A DNA stretch of 42,789 nt from Afipia sp. (GCA_030652315.1 JAUSAX010000056.1:1-42789); one strand, 5' to 3'; counted from the first letter of the stretch, positions 25,844 through 33,998 are shown. Numbers and translations are program-made. The notes: generated by a model not told the origin, from the letters alone.

Positions 25844-25920
25844 ACGCTGCTTCGGAGTGCGGCGGCGCCGCACTCCGTCATCCATCTCATCAATCATTTT
25901 TCCAAGCGTTGGAGATACTC

Positions 25921-26412
25921 ATGTCCCAGAGAACGCGCGTAGCCGCTTGCCTTCTGTTTGCTTCGACCGTTGTGTCCTTGAGCGCCACGACGCCGACCTC
26001 GGCGCAAAGCCACTCGATCCGTCAGGGCGTGCTGACCTGCCGGACATCAGCGAGTGTCGGCTTGGTCGTCGGTTCGCGTCAGCGGCTGCGCTGTCAGTTT
26101 AGATCGGAAAGCGGACGGACCCAGAATTACACCGGCACGATTGGCCGCCTCGGTCTGGATCTCGGCATCACGGCCGGTGGCGTGATGACCTGGGTCGTCC
26201 TGGCATCCACGGCCAACATCCCCACGGGCGCGCTTGCAGGGGAATTTGTCGGCGCAAGCGGTGACATTTCAGTTGGTTTGGGCATCGGCGCAAATGTTCT
26301 TGTCGGCGGCACGCGCAAATCCGTTTCGCTGCAACCGCTGTCCGTGGAGGGGCAGGTCGGCGTCAACCTCGCACTCGGCGTTGCGCGAATGAGACTCACG
26401 CCGGTCACCTGA
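25921..26412 (+). CDS. Exported DUF992 protein
   Basis: About 163 residues with a signal peptide ending near TSAQ-SHS. The mature part matches DUF992: GVLTCRTSASVGLVVGSRQR, then LRCQFRSESGRTQNYTGTIG and GLDLGITAGGVMTWVVLAST. The two Cys near the start of the mature protein may pair. The glycine-rich central part and the regular hydrophobic alternation suggest beta structure. The function is unknown; the family is largely confined to Rhizobiales. I choose ATG 25921, which has TTGGAGATACTC upstream; the frame opens at a TTG at 25909. It precedes the second HdeA-like gene by 40 bp, probably in one operon. Confidence 0.85.
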   Translation: MSQRTRVAACLLFASTVVSLSATTPTSAQSHSIRQGVLTCRTSASVGLVVGSRQRLRCQFRSESGRTQNYTGTIGRLGLDLGITAGGVMTWVVLASTANIPTGALAGEFVGASGDISVGLGIGANVLVGGTRKSVSLQPLSVEGQVGVNLALGVARMRLTPVT

Positions 26413-26452
26413 ACATTCAGGGACCACTCACATTCATTGGGAGACATACTTT

Positions 26453-26809
26453 ATGATCAAGAAAATACTCGTTCTGTCCTCGGCGATCATCGCGCTGGCA
26501 ACGCCTGTTTACGCGCAGGTCGAACTGAAAACCTATGCTGACAGCAACGGTTTCATCGACGTCCAGAAGCTGACCTGTGCCCAGCTGGCAAACACGTTTC
26601 AGGAGGACGCCGACCATCTGACCACCTGGTACAGCGGCTGGTACAACGGACTTGCCAAGAAGCACATGATGAATGTCGGCCGGGCGAAAGCCCTGGAGCA
26701 TGAACTCATCGTCCATTGCAAGGCTAATCCAGGCAAGAAAGTCATCGAAGCCATCGATGTGGTGTTCAAGGTCTACAGATCCGAAAACAACATCAAGCTG
26801 AAGCAGTAG
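26453..26809 (+). CDS. HdeA/HdeB-like exported protein, paralogue 2
   Basis: A protein of 118 residues, the same length as paralogue 1 at 12979-13335. The signal peptide ends near VYAQ-VEL. The mature part keeps VQKLTCAQLAN, TTWYSGWYNGL and LIVHCKANPGK, including both Cys for the expected disulphide. The core segments DVQKLTCAQLA and TTWYSGWYNGLA are identical in the two copies, while the C-terminal ~12 residues have diverged. It has a good ribosome site (GGGAGAC). It is last in the DUF2092-DUF992 run. An acid-stress chaperone role is known for the enterobacterial HdeA; here it is inference. Confidence 0.87.
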   Translation: MIKKILVLSSAIIALATPVYAQVELKTYADSNGFIDVQKLTCAQLANTFQEDADHLTTWYSGWYNGLAKKHMMNVGRAKALEHELIVHCKANPGKKVIEAIDVVFKVYRSENNIKLKQ

Positions 26810-27033
26810 CTTTGCTCGACTTCAGCAAATCAGGCGTCTGGAAGTGCCGAAACCAGTGAAGATCTAGGCGGCCCAATTTTGTGGGTGCCTATCATCCGCA
26901 TATGGAGGTTGTCGTCGTCATCATTCTGATGGGATAGGGTGCGCGTTGAGCGGAATGATCGTGACATGGTAAGCTCCTTGCCATGCAGATCCGATTTGCA
27001 GCAATTCCCATCTCTTTCCGCGAACGGTGTTTG

Positions 27034-27675
27034 ATGACGACGAGATTTCTATTCGACGGGCCGGAAGAGGCCGGTATTACGATTCTTCTGGCGCATGGCG
27101 CCGGCGGGGCGATGGATTCCGCCTCAATGACAGCCACTGCGAAAGCCCTCGCGGAAGCCGGCCTGCGCGTCGCGCGTTTCGAATTTGACTACATGGCCGC
27201 GCGCCGGACATCGGCCTCGCGAAAGCCGCCGCCGCGTGCCGACAGGCTGAACCCGGAATACATAGCCGCGATTGATGCGCTCGATGTGAAAGGGCCGCTC
27301 ATTATCGGCGGAAAATCGATGGGCGGGCGCGTCGCGAGCATGGTCGCTGATGAGTTGTATGCATCGCGCCGGATCGCGGGTCTTCTTTGCCTGGGGTATC
27401 CCTTCCATCCGCCGGAGAAGCCAGGTCAGTTGCGCACCGAACATCTCGCCCAGCTAAAAGTACCAACGCTTATCGTGCAGGGGACACGAGATGTGTTCGG
27501 CTCGAGGCAAGAGGTTTCATCGTACGCGCTGTCGGAGCAGATTGAAGTTCTCTGGCTGGAAGACGGCGATCACGACCTGAAACCGCGGAAAAGCATATCC
27601 GGGTTCTCGGCGGCTGATCATTTGAAGACACTTGGAGAGGCCGTCTCATCCTGGGCCGAAAGGATCGCGCGCTGA
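27034..27675 (+). CDS. Alpha/beta hydrolase of the KANL3/Tex30-like (YcjY-type) family
   Basis: About 213 residues. The start reads ITILLAHGAGGAMDSASMTA with the oxyanion HGAGG. The nucleophile elbow is IIGGKSMGGRVASMVADEL (Ser in GKSMGG). The acid is Asp in VQGTRDVFGSRQEV and the base is His in LEDGDHDLKPRK. All members of the triad are present in order, so it should be an active cytoplasmic hydrolase. The substrate is unknown. Two in-frame ATGs are possible: 26983 and 27034. I choose the second because the conserved core begins just after it. It is a single gene, convergent with the proline-rich protein gene, with a strong hairpin between. Confidence 0.85.
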   Translation: MTTRFLFDGPEEAGITILLAHGAGGAMDSASMTATAKALAEAGLRVARFEFDYMAARRTSASRKPPPRADRLNPEYIAAIDALDVKGPLIIGGKSMGGRVASMVADELYASRRIAGLLCLGYPFHPPEKPGQLRTEHLAQLKVPTLIVQGTRDVFGSRQEVSSYALSEQIEVLWLEDGDHDLKPRKSISGFSAADHLKTLGEAVSSWAERIAR

Positions 27676-27705
27676 GTGCGATCTGCCGAGGTTTCGGCGC
27701 ATGCT

Positions 27706-27732
27706 TCAACGGTGCCGACCTGGCACCGTTGA
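27706..27732. terminator. Perfect hairpin between convergent genes
   Basis: TCAACGGTGCC (27706-27716) and GGCACCGTTGA (27722-27732) form a perfect 11-bp stem with a five-base loop. It lies 31 bp after the hydrolase stop and 25 bp from the stop of the convergent gene, so it can serve both. No long U-run is present. Confidence 0.65.
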
Positions 27733-27756
27733 CCGATCGGGGATGTAATCCCGCGA

Positions 27757-28713
27757 TTATCGCAGCGGCATTGGTGGCCTCGGGACGCTGGTGTCGCCGG
27801 GCGGGGGCGGAAGCTGCGCGGGAGCAGGTTGTTGTGGTGGTGCCGGCGGAATGTAGGCTTCGCGCTGAGGGTAGCCTTGCGGGTAGGTTTGCCCTTGCGG
27901 ATAGGCCTGTGGTGGATAGGGCTGGACGCTACGCGTAGCAGGAGCGGGAGCCGGTGCGAGTGTTGACGCCCGCTGTGGTCGCGGCGCTGCGGCTGGCTTC
28001 GAGGCTTGCGCTACGGGCTTGCGGCGCGCTTCGTGCTCTGCGGCTTTCGCGACATCGCGACTCAGTTGCTGCTGGCCGGCCTGCAGTTGCTCGACCGTTT
28101 GCTTTAACGACGCGATTTCGCGCGTCATGGTTTCAATCGACTGCGCGAGTTCGGGCGTCAGCGCCGCCTGAATTAGAGGAGTCTCAGCGGCCGGCGTTGA
28201 AGCCGCGCTTGCAGACTCGGCAGGCGTCGCGGGTGTCGGTGCCGCTGCGGCGGTGTCTTGCGCGGGCGCCGGTTCGCCAGCCGGTTCAGATGCAGTGATC
28301 TGAGAGGTTGTGTTCTGTGACTCAGCGGCGTCGGCGCTTTGCGTTGGAGCGGTCGTGCCTGCAAGAAGCTGCGGCACAAGGTGAGAAAGTCTCTGCTTCG
28401 CTTCGTCACCATAGGAATGCCAGACCGCGGCTGCGGCAATGCCTCCGCAGACGATCAGTCCCGTGACGCCGCGAGCGAGCTTCCCGCGTGGCTCCGGATT
28501 GAGGATGTCGCCGACGTTATCGTTCAACGGCGCGGTGTGGAGCGGCGGCTCACTGGCTGGTTCCGGCGACGCTGCAGGCGTGACGTTGACCTCAGACGGG
28601 GCATGGACCTTGGACGGATCGTGCACGATGCGCGGCGCCAGCTCGCGGAGCTGCGCTACGATGGCGTCGTGCGGATCGGCGTGCGGGTCTACGTGTTGCA
28701 ATTCGAGTTGCAT
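27757..28713 (-). CDS. Single-pass membrane protein with coiled coil and Pro/Gln-rich tail, unknown
   Basis: About 318 residues. The N-terminal ~80 residues are soluble with several His and Asp (HVDPHADPHDAIVAQLREL). One membrane helix follows (ARGVTGLIVCGGIAAAAVW). An Ala/Thr/Pro-rich linker leads to a probable coiled coil (ELAQSIETMTREIASLKQTV, then EQLQAGQQQLSRDVAKAAE). The tail is rich in Pro, Ala and Gln, with repeats of the kind PYPPQAYPQGQTYPQGYPQ and a PPPPG end. Such a layout suggests an inner-membrane anchor spanning the periplasm, but no named family is recognised. The start at 28713 has GGAG five bases upstream; an earlier ATG at 28755 is less likely. Confidence 0.7.
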   Translation of the reverse strand: MQLELQHVDPHADPHDAIVAQLRELAPRIVHDPSKVHAPSEVNVTPAASPEPASEPPLHTAPLNDNVGDILNPEPRGKLARGVTGLIVCGGIAAAAVWHSYGDEAKQRLSHLVPQLLAGTTAPTQSADAAESQNTTSQITASEPAGEPAPAQDTAAAAPTPATPAESASAASTPAAETPLIQAALTPELAQSIETMTREIASLKQTVEQLQAGQQQLSRDVAKAAEHEARRKPVAQASKPAAAPRPQRASTLAPAPAPATRSVQPYPPQAYPQGQTYPQGYPQREAYIPPAPPQQPAPAQLPPPPGDTSVPRPPMPLR

Positions 28714-28847
28714 TGATGCTCCGTGATTGTGCGAGGTGGGCCGCGCGGCGGGCATCCGGCCATCTGCCAGTCACAGGAGGCATCGCGCTTTGACCATACC
28801 AAGGCGGCACGATGAAGAGTCTGAGGCAGGGGAACCGAGGTGGCAGG

Positions 28848-28872
28848 TCGTGCGGTGACGCTCACCGCACGA
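28848..28872 (-). terminator. Perfect hairpin downstream of the methyltransferase
   Basis: TCGTGCGGTGA (28848-28858) and TCACCGCACGA (28862-28872) form a perfect 11-bp stem with a three-base loop. It lies 50 bp beyond the stop of the methyltransferase gene on its strand. Confidence 0.6.
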
Positions 28873-28922
28873 ATCTTTTGAGGCCTTGTCGTTCTCTCCA
28901 ATCAAACGGGTGCTGGCTCGCT

Positions 28923-29759
28923 TCAGCGCCGCGTGCAGACGATCTCGAGGTATTCGCTGGGAATGATGACGGCGTCATCACCTGAGCGGTTGAAGTGGCT
29001 GAGCAGCGCCCTGATGTCGCTTTCGAGCGCCGACTGAGCGGCGGGTTCGAGCGCGGCAAACGCCTTGAGCACCGGTCCGTAATAACCCCGGAAGATTTCC
29101 AGCCAATGATCCGCCGAGCGGTAGCGAAACACGAAATGGCGTTGCGCCACCTTGATCGACGAGGCGTTGGCCGAGAACATTTCGTCGATGCGTGCGCGGG
29201 TGCCCCAGAGCGCCGGTGACTTCACGCCCGGAGGCGGCGGGAGGTGCTTTCCGATGGTCTTGAAAAGCTGGCCGATGAAGCCCTCCGGCGTCCAGTTGGC
29301 GAGACCGATCTTGCCGCCGGGCTTGCAGACGCGAATGAGTTCGCTGGCAGCGCGGTCGTGATCCGGCGTGAACATGACGCCAAAGGTCGAGACGACCGCG
29401 TCGAAACTCTTGTCCTGAAACGGCAGCGCCTCGGCATCGGCCTCACGAAAGGTGATGTTGAGCCGTTCGGCGCGGGCACGCTCCTGGCCACGTTCGAGCA
29501 GGGCCGGCACATAGTCGGTGGAGGTGACGTCACACCAGCGGCGCGCGGCCGCGAGCGTGATGTTGCCGTTCCCGGCGGCAACGTCGAGCACGCGCTGGCC
29601 TGCGCGGAGGTCGAGGGCCTCGCACAATTCCTCGCCGACGATCTGAAGGGTGGTGCCGACCACGGCGTAATCGCCGGACGACCAGGCTCCTTGCTGGCGG
29701 GTCTTGACCGCCGTAAAATCAACCGGAGCTTTGCTGATGGTATTGGTGGTATCAAGCAT
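28923..29759 (-). CDS. Class I SAM-dependent methyltransferase
   Basis: About 278 residues. The SAM-binding motif I reads GQRVLDVAAGNGNITLAAAR near residue 50. Motif II is the acidic end of the next strand, VTSTDYVPALLERGQERA, followed by FREADAEALPFQDKSFDAVV and VSTFGVMFTPDH. This is the Methyltransf_11/UbiE-like group, with substrates ranging from quinones to small molecules; the target cannot be assigned. The start at 29759 has an excellent site (GGGAGAAAAACC). An open frame reaches 30038, but that part overlaps the divergent regulator and lacks support. It is divergent from the regulator at 29861 across a 100-bp gap and is a likely target of it. Confidence 0.88.
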   Translation of the reverse strand: MLDTTNTISKAPVDFTAVKTRQQGAWSSGDYAVVGTTLQIVGEELCEALDLRAGQRVLDVAAGNGNITLAAARRWCDVTSTDYVPALLERGQERARAERLNITFREADAEALPFQDKSFDAVVSTFGVMFTPDHDRAASELIRVCKPGGKIGLANWTPEGFIGQLFKTIGKHLPPPPGVKSPALWGTRARIDEMFSANASSIKVAQRHFVFRYRSADHWLEIFRGYYGPVLKAFAALEPAAQSALESDIRALLSHFNRSGDDAVIIPSEYLEIVCTRR

Positions 29760-29860
29760 GGTTTTTCTCCCTTCGGATGTGTTGTCTCGCCTGCGCGAGT
29801 AGGGCTGGATCGGGCGCCATAAAGCGCCATTGCCATCGACCCCATCCGTAACGGCCACAC

Positions 29861-31894
29861 ATGGAGACGAGCGTGGTACGCGGCGTGGAAATGCCCGTGG
29901 AATCGGATCGGTCCGGTGGCCCGGCCTTGCATGTGCAATTGCTCGGACCACTGGCGATCGGGCGGGGCGGCGTCCCGGTGGCGCTGCCGGCATCGCGCAA
30001 GGTGCGGGCGCTGTTGGCCTATCTCGCGCTCGCGCCACGCGCTGTGCCGCGAAGCCAGCTTTGCGAACTTCTCTGGGATGTTCCGAACGATCCGCGCGGA
30101 GAGCTGCGCTGGTGCCTCAGCAAGCTGAGGTCCGTCGTCGACACGCCTGACCGGCAACGGGTTGAAACCCAGGAAGATACCGTCGCGCTCGATCTGACAG
30201 ATTGCTTTGTCGATGCCATCGAGGTGGCGCGCGCGACCCAGCAGGGCATCCAGATGTTGTCGCCCGAACGGCTGCGGGCGCTGGCCTCGTTGTACGTCGG
30301 GGAATTTCTCGAAGGCTTTGAGATTGATCGCAACCCGGATTTCAACGCATGGCTCACCGCACAGCGCCGCCAGTTTCGCGGCCGCCACGCAGCCCTGCTG
30401 GAGCGTCTCGCCGGAGCAGAGACCGGCGACGACATCTTCGGCTATTTGGAGAAGTGGCTGGAGCTTGCGCCATTCGACCTGCGCGTCCACGAGATGTTGC
30501 TGGATGCATTCGCGCGTCGCGGCAGGCTGCGCGAGGGCGACGAGCATCTGCAGTCAGCGGCGCGGATGTTCGAGGCTGAAGGGCTCGATCACGGGACAGT
30601 GCGGGAGATGTGGCGGGCAGCGAAAGCGCGGGGCGACGGCGCGAAGGTTCGCGCGGCCGATCTTTCGTCAGGGCTCGCTTTGGCGCCTGCCGATGACGGC
30701 GTAATCGTGTCGCCTCGCCGTGCTTCCATCGCGGTGATGCCGTTTGTCGAGCGCAACGCTGCAATGCCTGCGCAAGGTGGCGCGGCCGGGGGTCTCGCGC
30801 ATGACCTGATCACGCGGCTCGCCAAGCTGCGCAGTCTCTTTATCATCGCGCAGGGTACTGTTTTCGCACTCAGCGAACGGCACGTCGGTCCGGAAGAAGC
30901 CGGGCGGATGCTGAACGTGGACTATGTCGTTAGCGGTTCGCTGCAGCGTCAGGGCGCGCGCATGACCGTCGCGGTCGAGCTCGCCGAGACGCGCTCCGCG
31001 CGCGTTGTCTGGACCGAGGTTTTTGATCAGAGGGTGAGCGATTCATTTCTCGTCCTCGATGAGATCGGCAACAGGATCGTTGCATCCATTGCTCATGAGA
31101 TCGAAACGATCGAGCGCAACCGGGCGATGCTGAAGCCGCCGAATTCGCTGGATGCGTGGGAGGCCTATCACCGCGGCCTGTGGCATGTTTACCGGTTCAA
31201 CAAGGCCGACAACGAGCGCGCCCGGGAATTTTTCGAGATGGCGGTGCAGCGCGATCCGACCTTCGCACGCGCCTATGGCGGTCTGTCATTCGCGCATTTT
31301 CAGAGCGCATTTCAGGGCTGGGCGCCGCGTGAGCCGGAAGTTGATAGGGCCTTCGATACCGCTGGACAAAGCCTGATGGCCGACGATCGCGACCCGGGCG
31401 CGCACTGGGCCATGGGGCGCGCACTCTGGCTGCGCGGTCAGCAGGACCAATCCCTGATCGAACTGGAACAGGCGATCGATCTCAGTCCGAATTTCGCGCT
31501 CGGCCACTACACGCTGGCTTTCGTCCACTCCCAGGGCGGCGATCCCCAGGCGGCGGTCAGGTTCTCCGACCATTCGCGTCACCTCAGTCCGTTCGATCCC
31601 CTGCTGTTCGGCATGCTCGGCGCGCGTGCGATGGCGCTGGTGCGACTCATGCAGTTTGATGAGGCGGCCGACTGGGCTTTGAAGGCGGCCGCGCGGCCGA
31701 ATGCACATGCGCACATTCTGGCGATTGCCGCTTATTGTCTGGCGCTGGCGGGCCGGTTTGAGGAGGGGCGCGCACAGATGGTGGCGATCCGCAAACGGCT
31801 TCCGAGTTATAGCGTCGACGATTTTCTCACCGCGATGCAGTTCGCGCCGGAAGGCGCCGCACTGTTCCGCGAAGGCGCAAGGCGCATCGGTTGA
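29861..31894 (+). CDS. BTAD/SARP-type regulator with TolB-like and TPR domains
   Basis: A protein of 677 residues. The N-terminal part is an OmpR-like winged helix (LHVQLLGPLAIGRGGVPVAL, then SQLCELLWDVPNDPRGELRW). A BTAD region of helices follows at about 120-260. Next comes a TolB-like or FlgO-like domain at about 290-400 (RASIAVMPFVERN, then LNVDYVVSGSLQRQGARMTV). The C-terminal half is TPR-like (ANPTF-type helices such as AREFFEMAVQRDPTFARAYG and LIELEQAIDLSPNFALGHYT). This architecture is common in rhizobial one-component regulators, and the signal is unknown. The start is uncertain because no strong site is seen at 29861; ATG 29891 is an alternative. It is divergent from the methyltransferase gene. 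Confidence 0.88.
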   Translation: METSVVRGVEMPVESDRSGGPALHVQLLGPLAIGRGGVPVALPASRKVRALLAYLALAPRAVPRSQLCELLWDVPNDPRGELRWCLSKLRSVVDTPDRQRVETQEDTVALDLTDCFVDAIEVARATQQGIQMLSPERLRALASLYVGEFLEGFEIDRNPDFNAWLTAQRRQFRGRHAALLERLAGAETGDDIFGYLEKWLELAPFDLRVHEMLLDAFARRGRLREGDEHLQSAARMFEAEGLDHGTVREMWRAAKARGDGAKVRAADLSSGLALAPADDGVIVSPRRASIAVMPFVERNAAMPAQGGAAGGLAHDLITRLAKLRSLFIIAQGTVFALSERHVGPEEAGRMLNVDYVVSGSLQRQGARMTVAVELAETRSARVVWTEVFDQRVSDSFLVLDEIGNRIVASIAHEIETIERNRAMLKPPNSLDAWEAYHRGLWHVYRFNKADNERAREFFEMAVQRDPTFARAYGGLSFAHFQSAFQGWAPREPEVDRAFDTAGQSLMADDRDPGAHWAMGRALWLRGQQDQSLIELEQAIDLSPNFALGHYTLAFVHSQGGDPQAAVRFSDHSRHLSPFDPLLFGMLGARAMALVRLMQFDEAADWALKAAARPNAHAHILAIAAYCLALAGRFEEGRAQMVAIRKRLPSYSVDDFLTAMQFAPEGAALFREGARRIG

Positions 31895-31930
31895 AGTATC
31901 TGAAAGACCGCGCGGTAGCCAAACAGAGCA

Positions 31931-32821
31931 TTATTGCCGCATCGTCGCTATCAGCCAATCCCGGAATGCGGTGACCTTCGGCATGGTGGCCTTTTCGTGC
32001 GGCGTGACGAAATAGTATCCGGCATCTTCCGGCAATGTCACATCGAAGGGCGCGACCAGACGTCCTTTCGCGATGTCGTCCTGAACGAAGGCGGTGTGGC
32101 CGATCGCAACGCCGATGCCGTCGACGGCGGCCTGAATCGTCATGAACGACAGATCGAATGTCAGTCCTGGATTTTTCGCGATGTCGGTGGGAAGTCCGGC
32201 CGCCGTCAGCCAGAATCGCCAGTCGTCATTGTAGCCGGTTGTGTGTAGCAGCGTGAAACGTGCGAGGTCTTCCGGCTTTTTCAGGGCATTGTTGCCCTCA
32301 AGCAGCGCGGGGCTGCACACCGGAAACATCTGGTCCGTCATCAGCCATTCCGCGCGCAGGCCCGGCCATTGGCCGCGTCCGTACCGGATTGCCGCGTCCA
32401 CCGTGCCGCGGCGAAAGTCGACCAGTTCGGTCGATGTGGTGATACGGACATCGATGTCGGGATGCTTTTCCTGAAACGGCGCGAGCCGGGGGAGCAGCCA
32501 TTTCACCGCGAACGAGGTTAGCGTGCTGACTGTCAGCATCCGGTCGTTGCCGTTGCGTAGTAGTCGGTCGGTGGCGGTGCGCAGATCCTGAAACGCGGCG
32601 CGGATGCCGGGCAGATAGTCGGTGGCCTCGGGCGTCAGCGCCAGCGCGCGGCTTTGCCGGATGAACAGCTTGATGCCGAGTTCTTCCTCCAGCCGCCGGA
32701 TCTGGTGGCTGATGGCGGTCTGGGTGACGTTCAGCTCCTGCGCGGCAAGGGTGAAGCTGAGGTGCCGCGCGGCGGCCTCGAAAGCGCGCAAACCGTTCAG
32801 GGAGGGCAATCTGGCGGCCAT
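31931..32821 (-). CDS. LysR-family regulator, GcvA-like
   Basis: A protein of 296 residues. The helix-turn-helix starts LPSLNGLRAFEAAARHLSFT and continues AAQELNVTQTAISHQIRRLE, typical of the GcvA/AmpR branch. The LysR substrate domain follows, with VKWLLPRLAPFQEKHPDIDV and FMTIQAAVDGIGVAIGHTAF. GcvA controls glycine cleavage in enterobacteria, but members of this branch in alphaproteobacteria have varied targets. A good ribosome site (AGAGGCGCTC) precedes the ATG. A palindrome at 32836-32852 sits just upstream and the DUF1127 gene lies on the other side. It converges with the BTAD regulator with a 36-bp gap. Confidence 0.9.
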   Translation of the reverse strand: MAARLPSLNGLRAFEAAARHLSFTLAAQELNVTQTAISHQIRRLEEELGIKLFIRQSRALALTPEATDYLPGIRAAFQDLRTATDRLLRNGNDRMLTVSTLTSFAVKWLLPRLAPFQEKHPDIDVRITTSTELVDFRRGTVDAAIRYGRGQWPGLRAEWLMTDQMFPVCSPALLEGNNALKKPEDLARFTLLHTTGYNDDWRFWLTAAGLPTDIAKNPGLTFDLSFMTIQAAVDGIGVAIGHTAFVQDDIAKGRLVAPFDVTLPEDAGYYFVTPHEKATMPKVTAFRDWLIATMRQ

Positions 32822-32835
32822 GAGCGCCTCTAATG

Positions 32836-32852
32836 TATGAGATTATCTCATA
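32836..32852. promoter_or_regulatory. Palindrome between LysR and DUF1127 genes
   Basis: TATGAGAT (32836-32843), one T, and ATCTCATA (32845-32852) form a perfect dyad with a single central base, flanked by AT-rich sequence. It is 15 bp upstream of the LysR start and 80 bp upstream of the DUF1127 start. Binding by the LysR protein is inferred from position. Confidence 0.5.
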
Positions 32853-32933
32853 TTACGAGGGACAACGTGTCGTTTGTCAATGGGGGGTCGCGAGCAGATA
32901 TTTGCACCATCAAGTTTGTTTTAGGAGGCTACC

Positions 32934-33146
32934 ATGTCTGCTTGCACAACCGACCTGATGACAAATCATCATCATGATTTCATCCACCACCCGATCACGT
33001 CGATCTCAGACGTGCTGCACACCTGGCAGCAGCGCTCCAAGCGCCGGGCTGAGCTGGTCCGCCTCAGCGACCGCGACTTCCACGACGTCGGCGCGAGCTG
33101 GAGCGACTTCGCCTACGAGGCCAGCAAGCCGTTCTGGCGTGCATAA
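32934..33146 (+). CDS. DUF1127 small protein with His-rich N-terminus
   Basis: A protein of 70 residues. The C-terminal part is the DUF1127 core: TWQQRSKRRAELVRLSDRDF followed by HDVGASWSDFAYEASKPFW. The family comprises short basic proteins, some linked to RNA binding and phosphate or stress responses in alphaproteobacteria. The N-terminus is unusual: TNHHHDFIHH has five His in seven positions, which could bind metal (inference). A very strong ribosome site (TTAGGAGGCTACC) precedes the ATG. A 12-bp hairpin follows the stop. It is divergent from the GcvA-like gene. Confidence 0.88.
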   Translation: MSACTTDLMTNHHHDFIHHPITSISDVLHTWQQRSKRRAELVRLSDRDFHDVGASWSDFAYEASKPFWRA

Positions 33147-33153
33147 CCATCTG

Positions 33154-33194
33154 CCGTTGAGCCTGATTGAGCGCCGCTGAACCAGGCTCAACGG
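33154..33194 (+). terminator. Hairpin after the DUF1127 gene
   Basis: CCGTTGAGCCTG (33154-33165) and CAGGCTCAACGG (33183-33194) form a perfect 12-bp stem with a 17-nt loop, followed by TTTCGTTTAG. It begins 7 bp after the stop of the DUF1127 gene. Confidence 0.7.
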
Positions 33195-33254
33195 TTTCGT
33201 TTAGTTCGAACGCCGTCCCCGCAGATCAGTCCGATTGAGTTGATGGAGTGCGCC

Positions 33255-33896
33255 ATGCTTGCCGAACCCGATCATCGCTTTGTTCTGAGCAATCTCGGCC
33301 GTTACACCGATGTGGTGCGGCTGAAGGGCGGCAGGCCGCTGACAGTGCGGTTTATCGAGCCGAAGGATAGCGACGCGCTGCTGTTCTACTTCCGGTCAAT
33401 GTCGCGGCAATCGCGCTACAACCGCCTGATGGGGGCCGCCAGCGAGTTGCCGCTGTCGGAGCTCGACAAGGCGCTTCACATCGGCGAGGGCAGCCGTTTC
33501 GCGGTGGTTGCCGAAATGAAAATCGATGGTGTCGATACGATCGTCGGCGAGTCCCGCTACAGCTACGACGCGGAAACGCAGAACACCGAATTCGGACTGT
33601 CCATCGGCGACGCGTGGCAGGGTCAGGGTATCGGCACTGCCATGCTGTCCAATCTCGAATGCCGCTCGGCGGCGCTCGGTGCGCTGCGGCTGTTCGGTGA
33701 AACCTTCCGCAACAACGACCAGATGATAGCTCTCGCCCGCAAGGCCGGATACATCTTCGCGGCGGCGCCGAGCGATTGGCGGCTGACACGTTTCGAGAAG
33801 CCGCTGTATCGCGCCACGGAGATTCCTTGCGAAAGCTGGAAGCAGGCCGCCACGGCAGGCTGGATGCCGAACGAAGCGCTGCTGGCGGCACGCTGA
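33255..33896 (+). CDS. GNAT-family N-acetyltransferase
   Basis: About 213 residues. The acetyl-CoA site reads GLSIGDAWQGQGIGTAMLSN near residue 118, with the Q/RxxGxG/A pattern (QGQGIG). It begins with a short N-terminal extension (FVLSNLGRYTDVVRLKGGRP) before the fold proper. The stretch MSRQSRYNRLMGAASELPLS is typical of the Pat/AcuA-like GNATs of rhizobia. The substrate is unknown. I choose the ATG at 33255, preceded by GGAG at the right distance; an ATG at 33243 and a TTG at 33240 are alternatives. It lies before the thiolase gene on the same strand but 102 bp away. Confidence 0.85.
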   Translation: MLAEPDHRFVLSNLGRYTDVVRLKGGRPLTVRFIEPKDSDALLFYFRSMSRQSRYNRLMGAASELPLSELDKALHIGEGSRFAVVAEMKIDGVDTIVGESRYSYDAETQNTEFGLSIGDAWQGQGIGTAMLSNLECRSAALGALRLFGETFRNNDQMIALARKAGYIFAAAPSDWRLTRFEKPLYRATEIPCESWKQAATAGWMPNEALLAAR

Positions 33897-33998
33897 TCGC
33901 TTCATGACAGCCCGGCGCGCCGTCGGGTTGTATGGCCTCTGCCTGATCGCATAGTGTTCCGGAAGCGCCAACCAAGGCGCGCGGTCCGGGAGTATTCG

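Noticed and set aside
29222..30547. A 441-codon minus-strand frame overlapping the regulator and methyltransferase genes
   Set aside because: Its sequence is a frame-shifted image of the methyltransferase and the antisense of the BTAD regulator.
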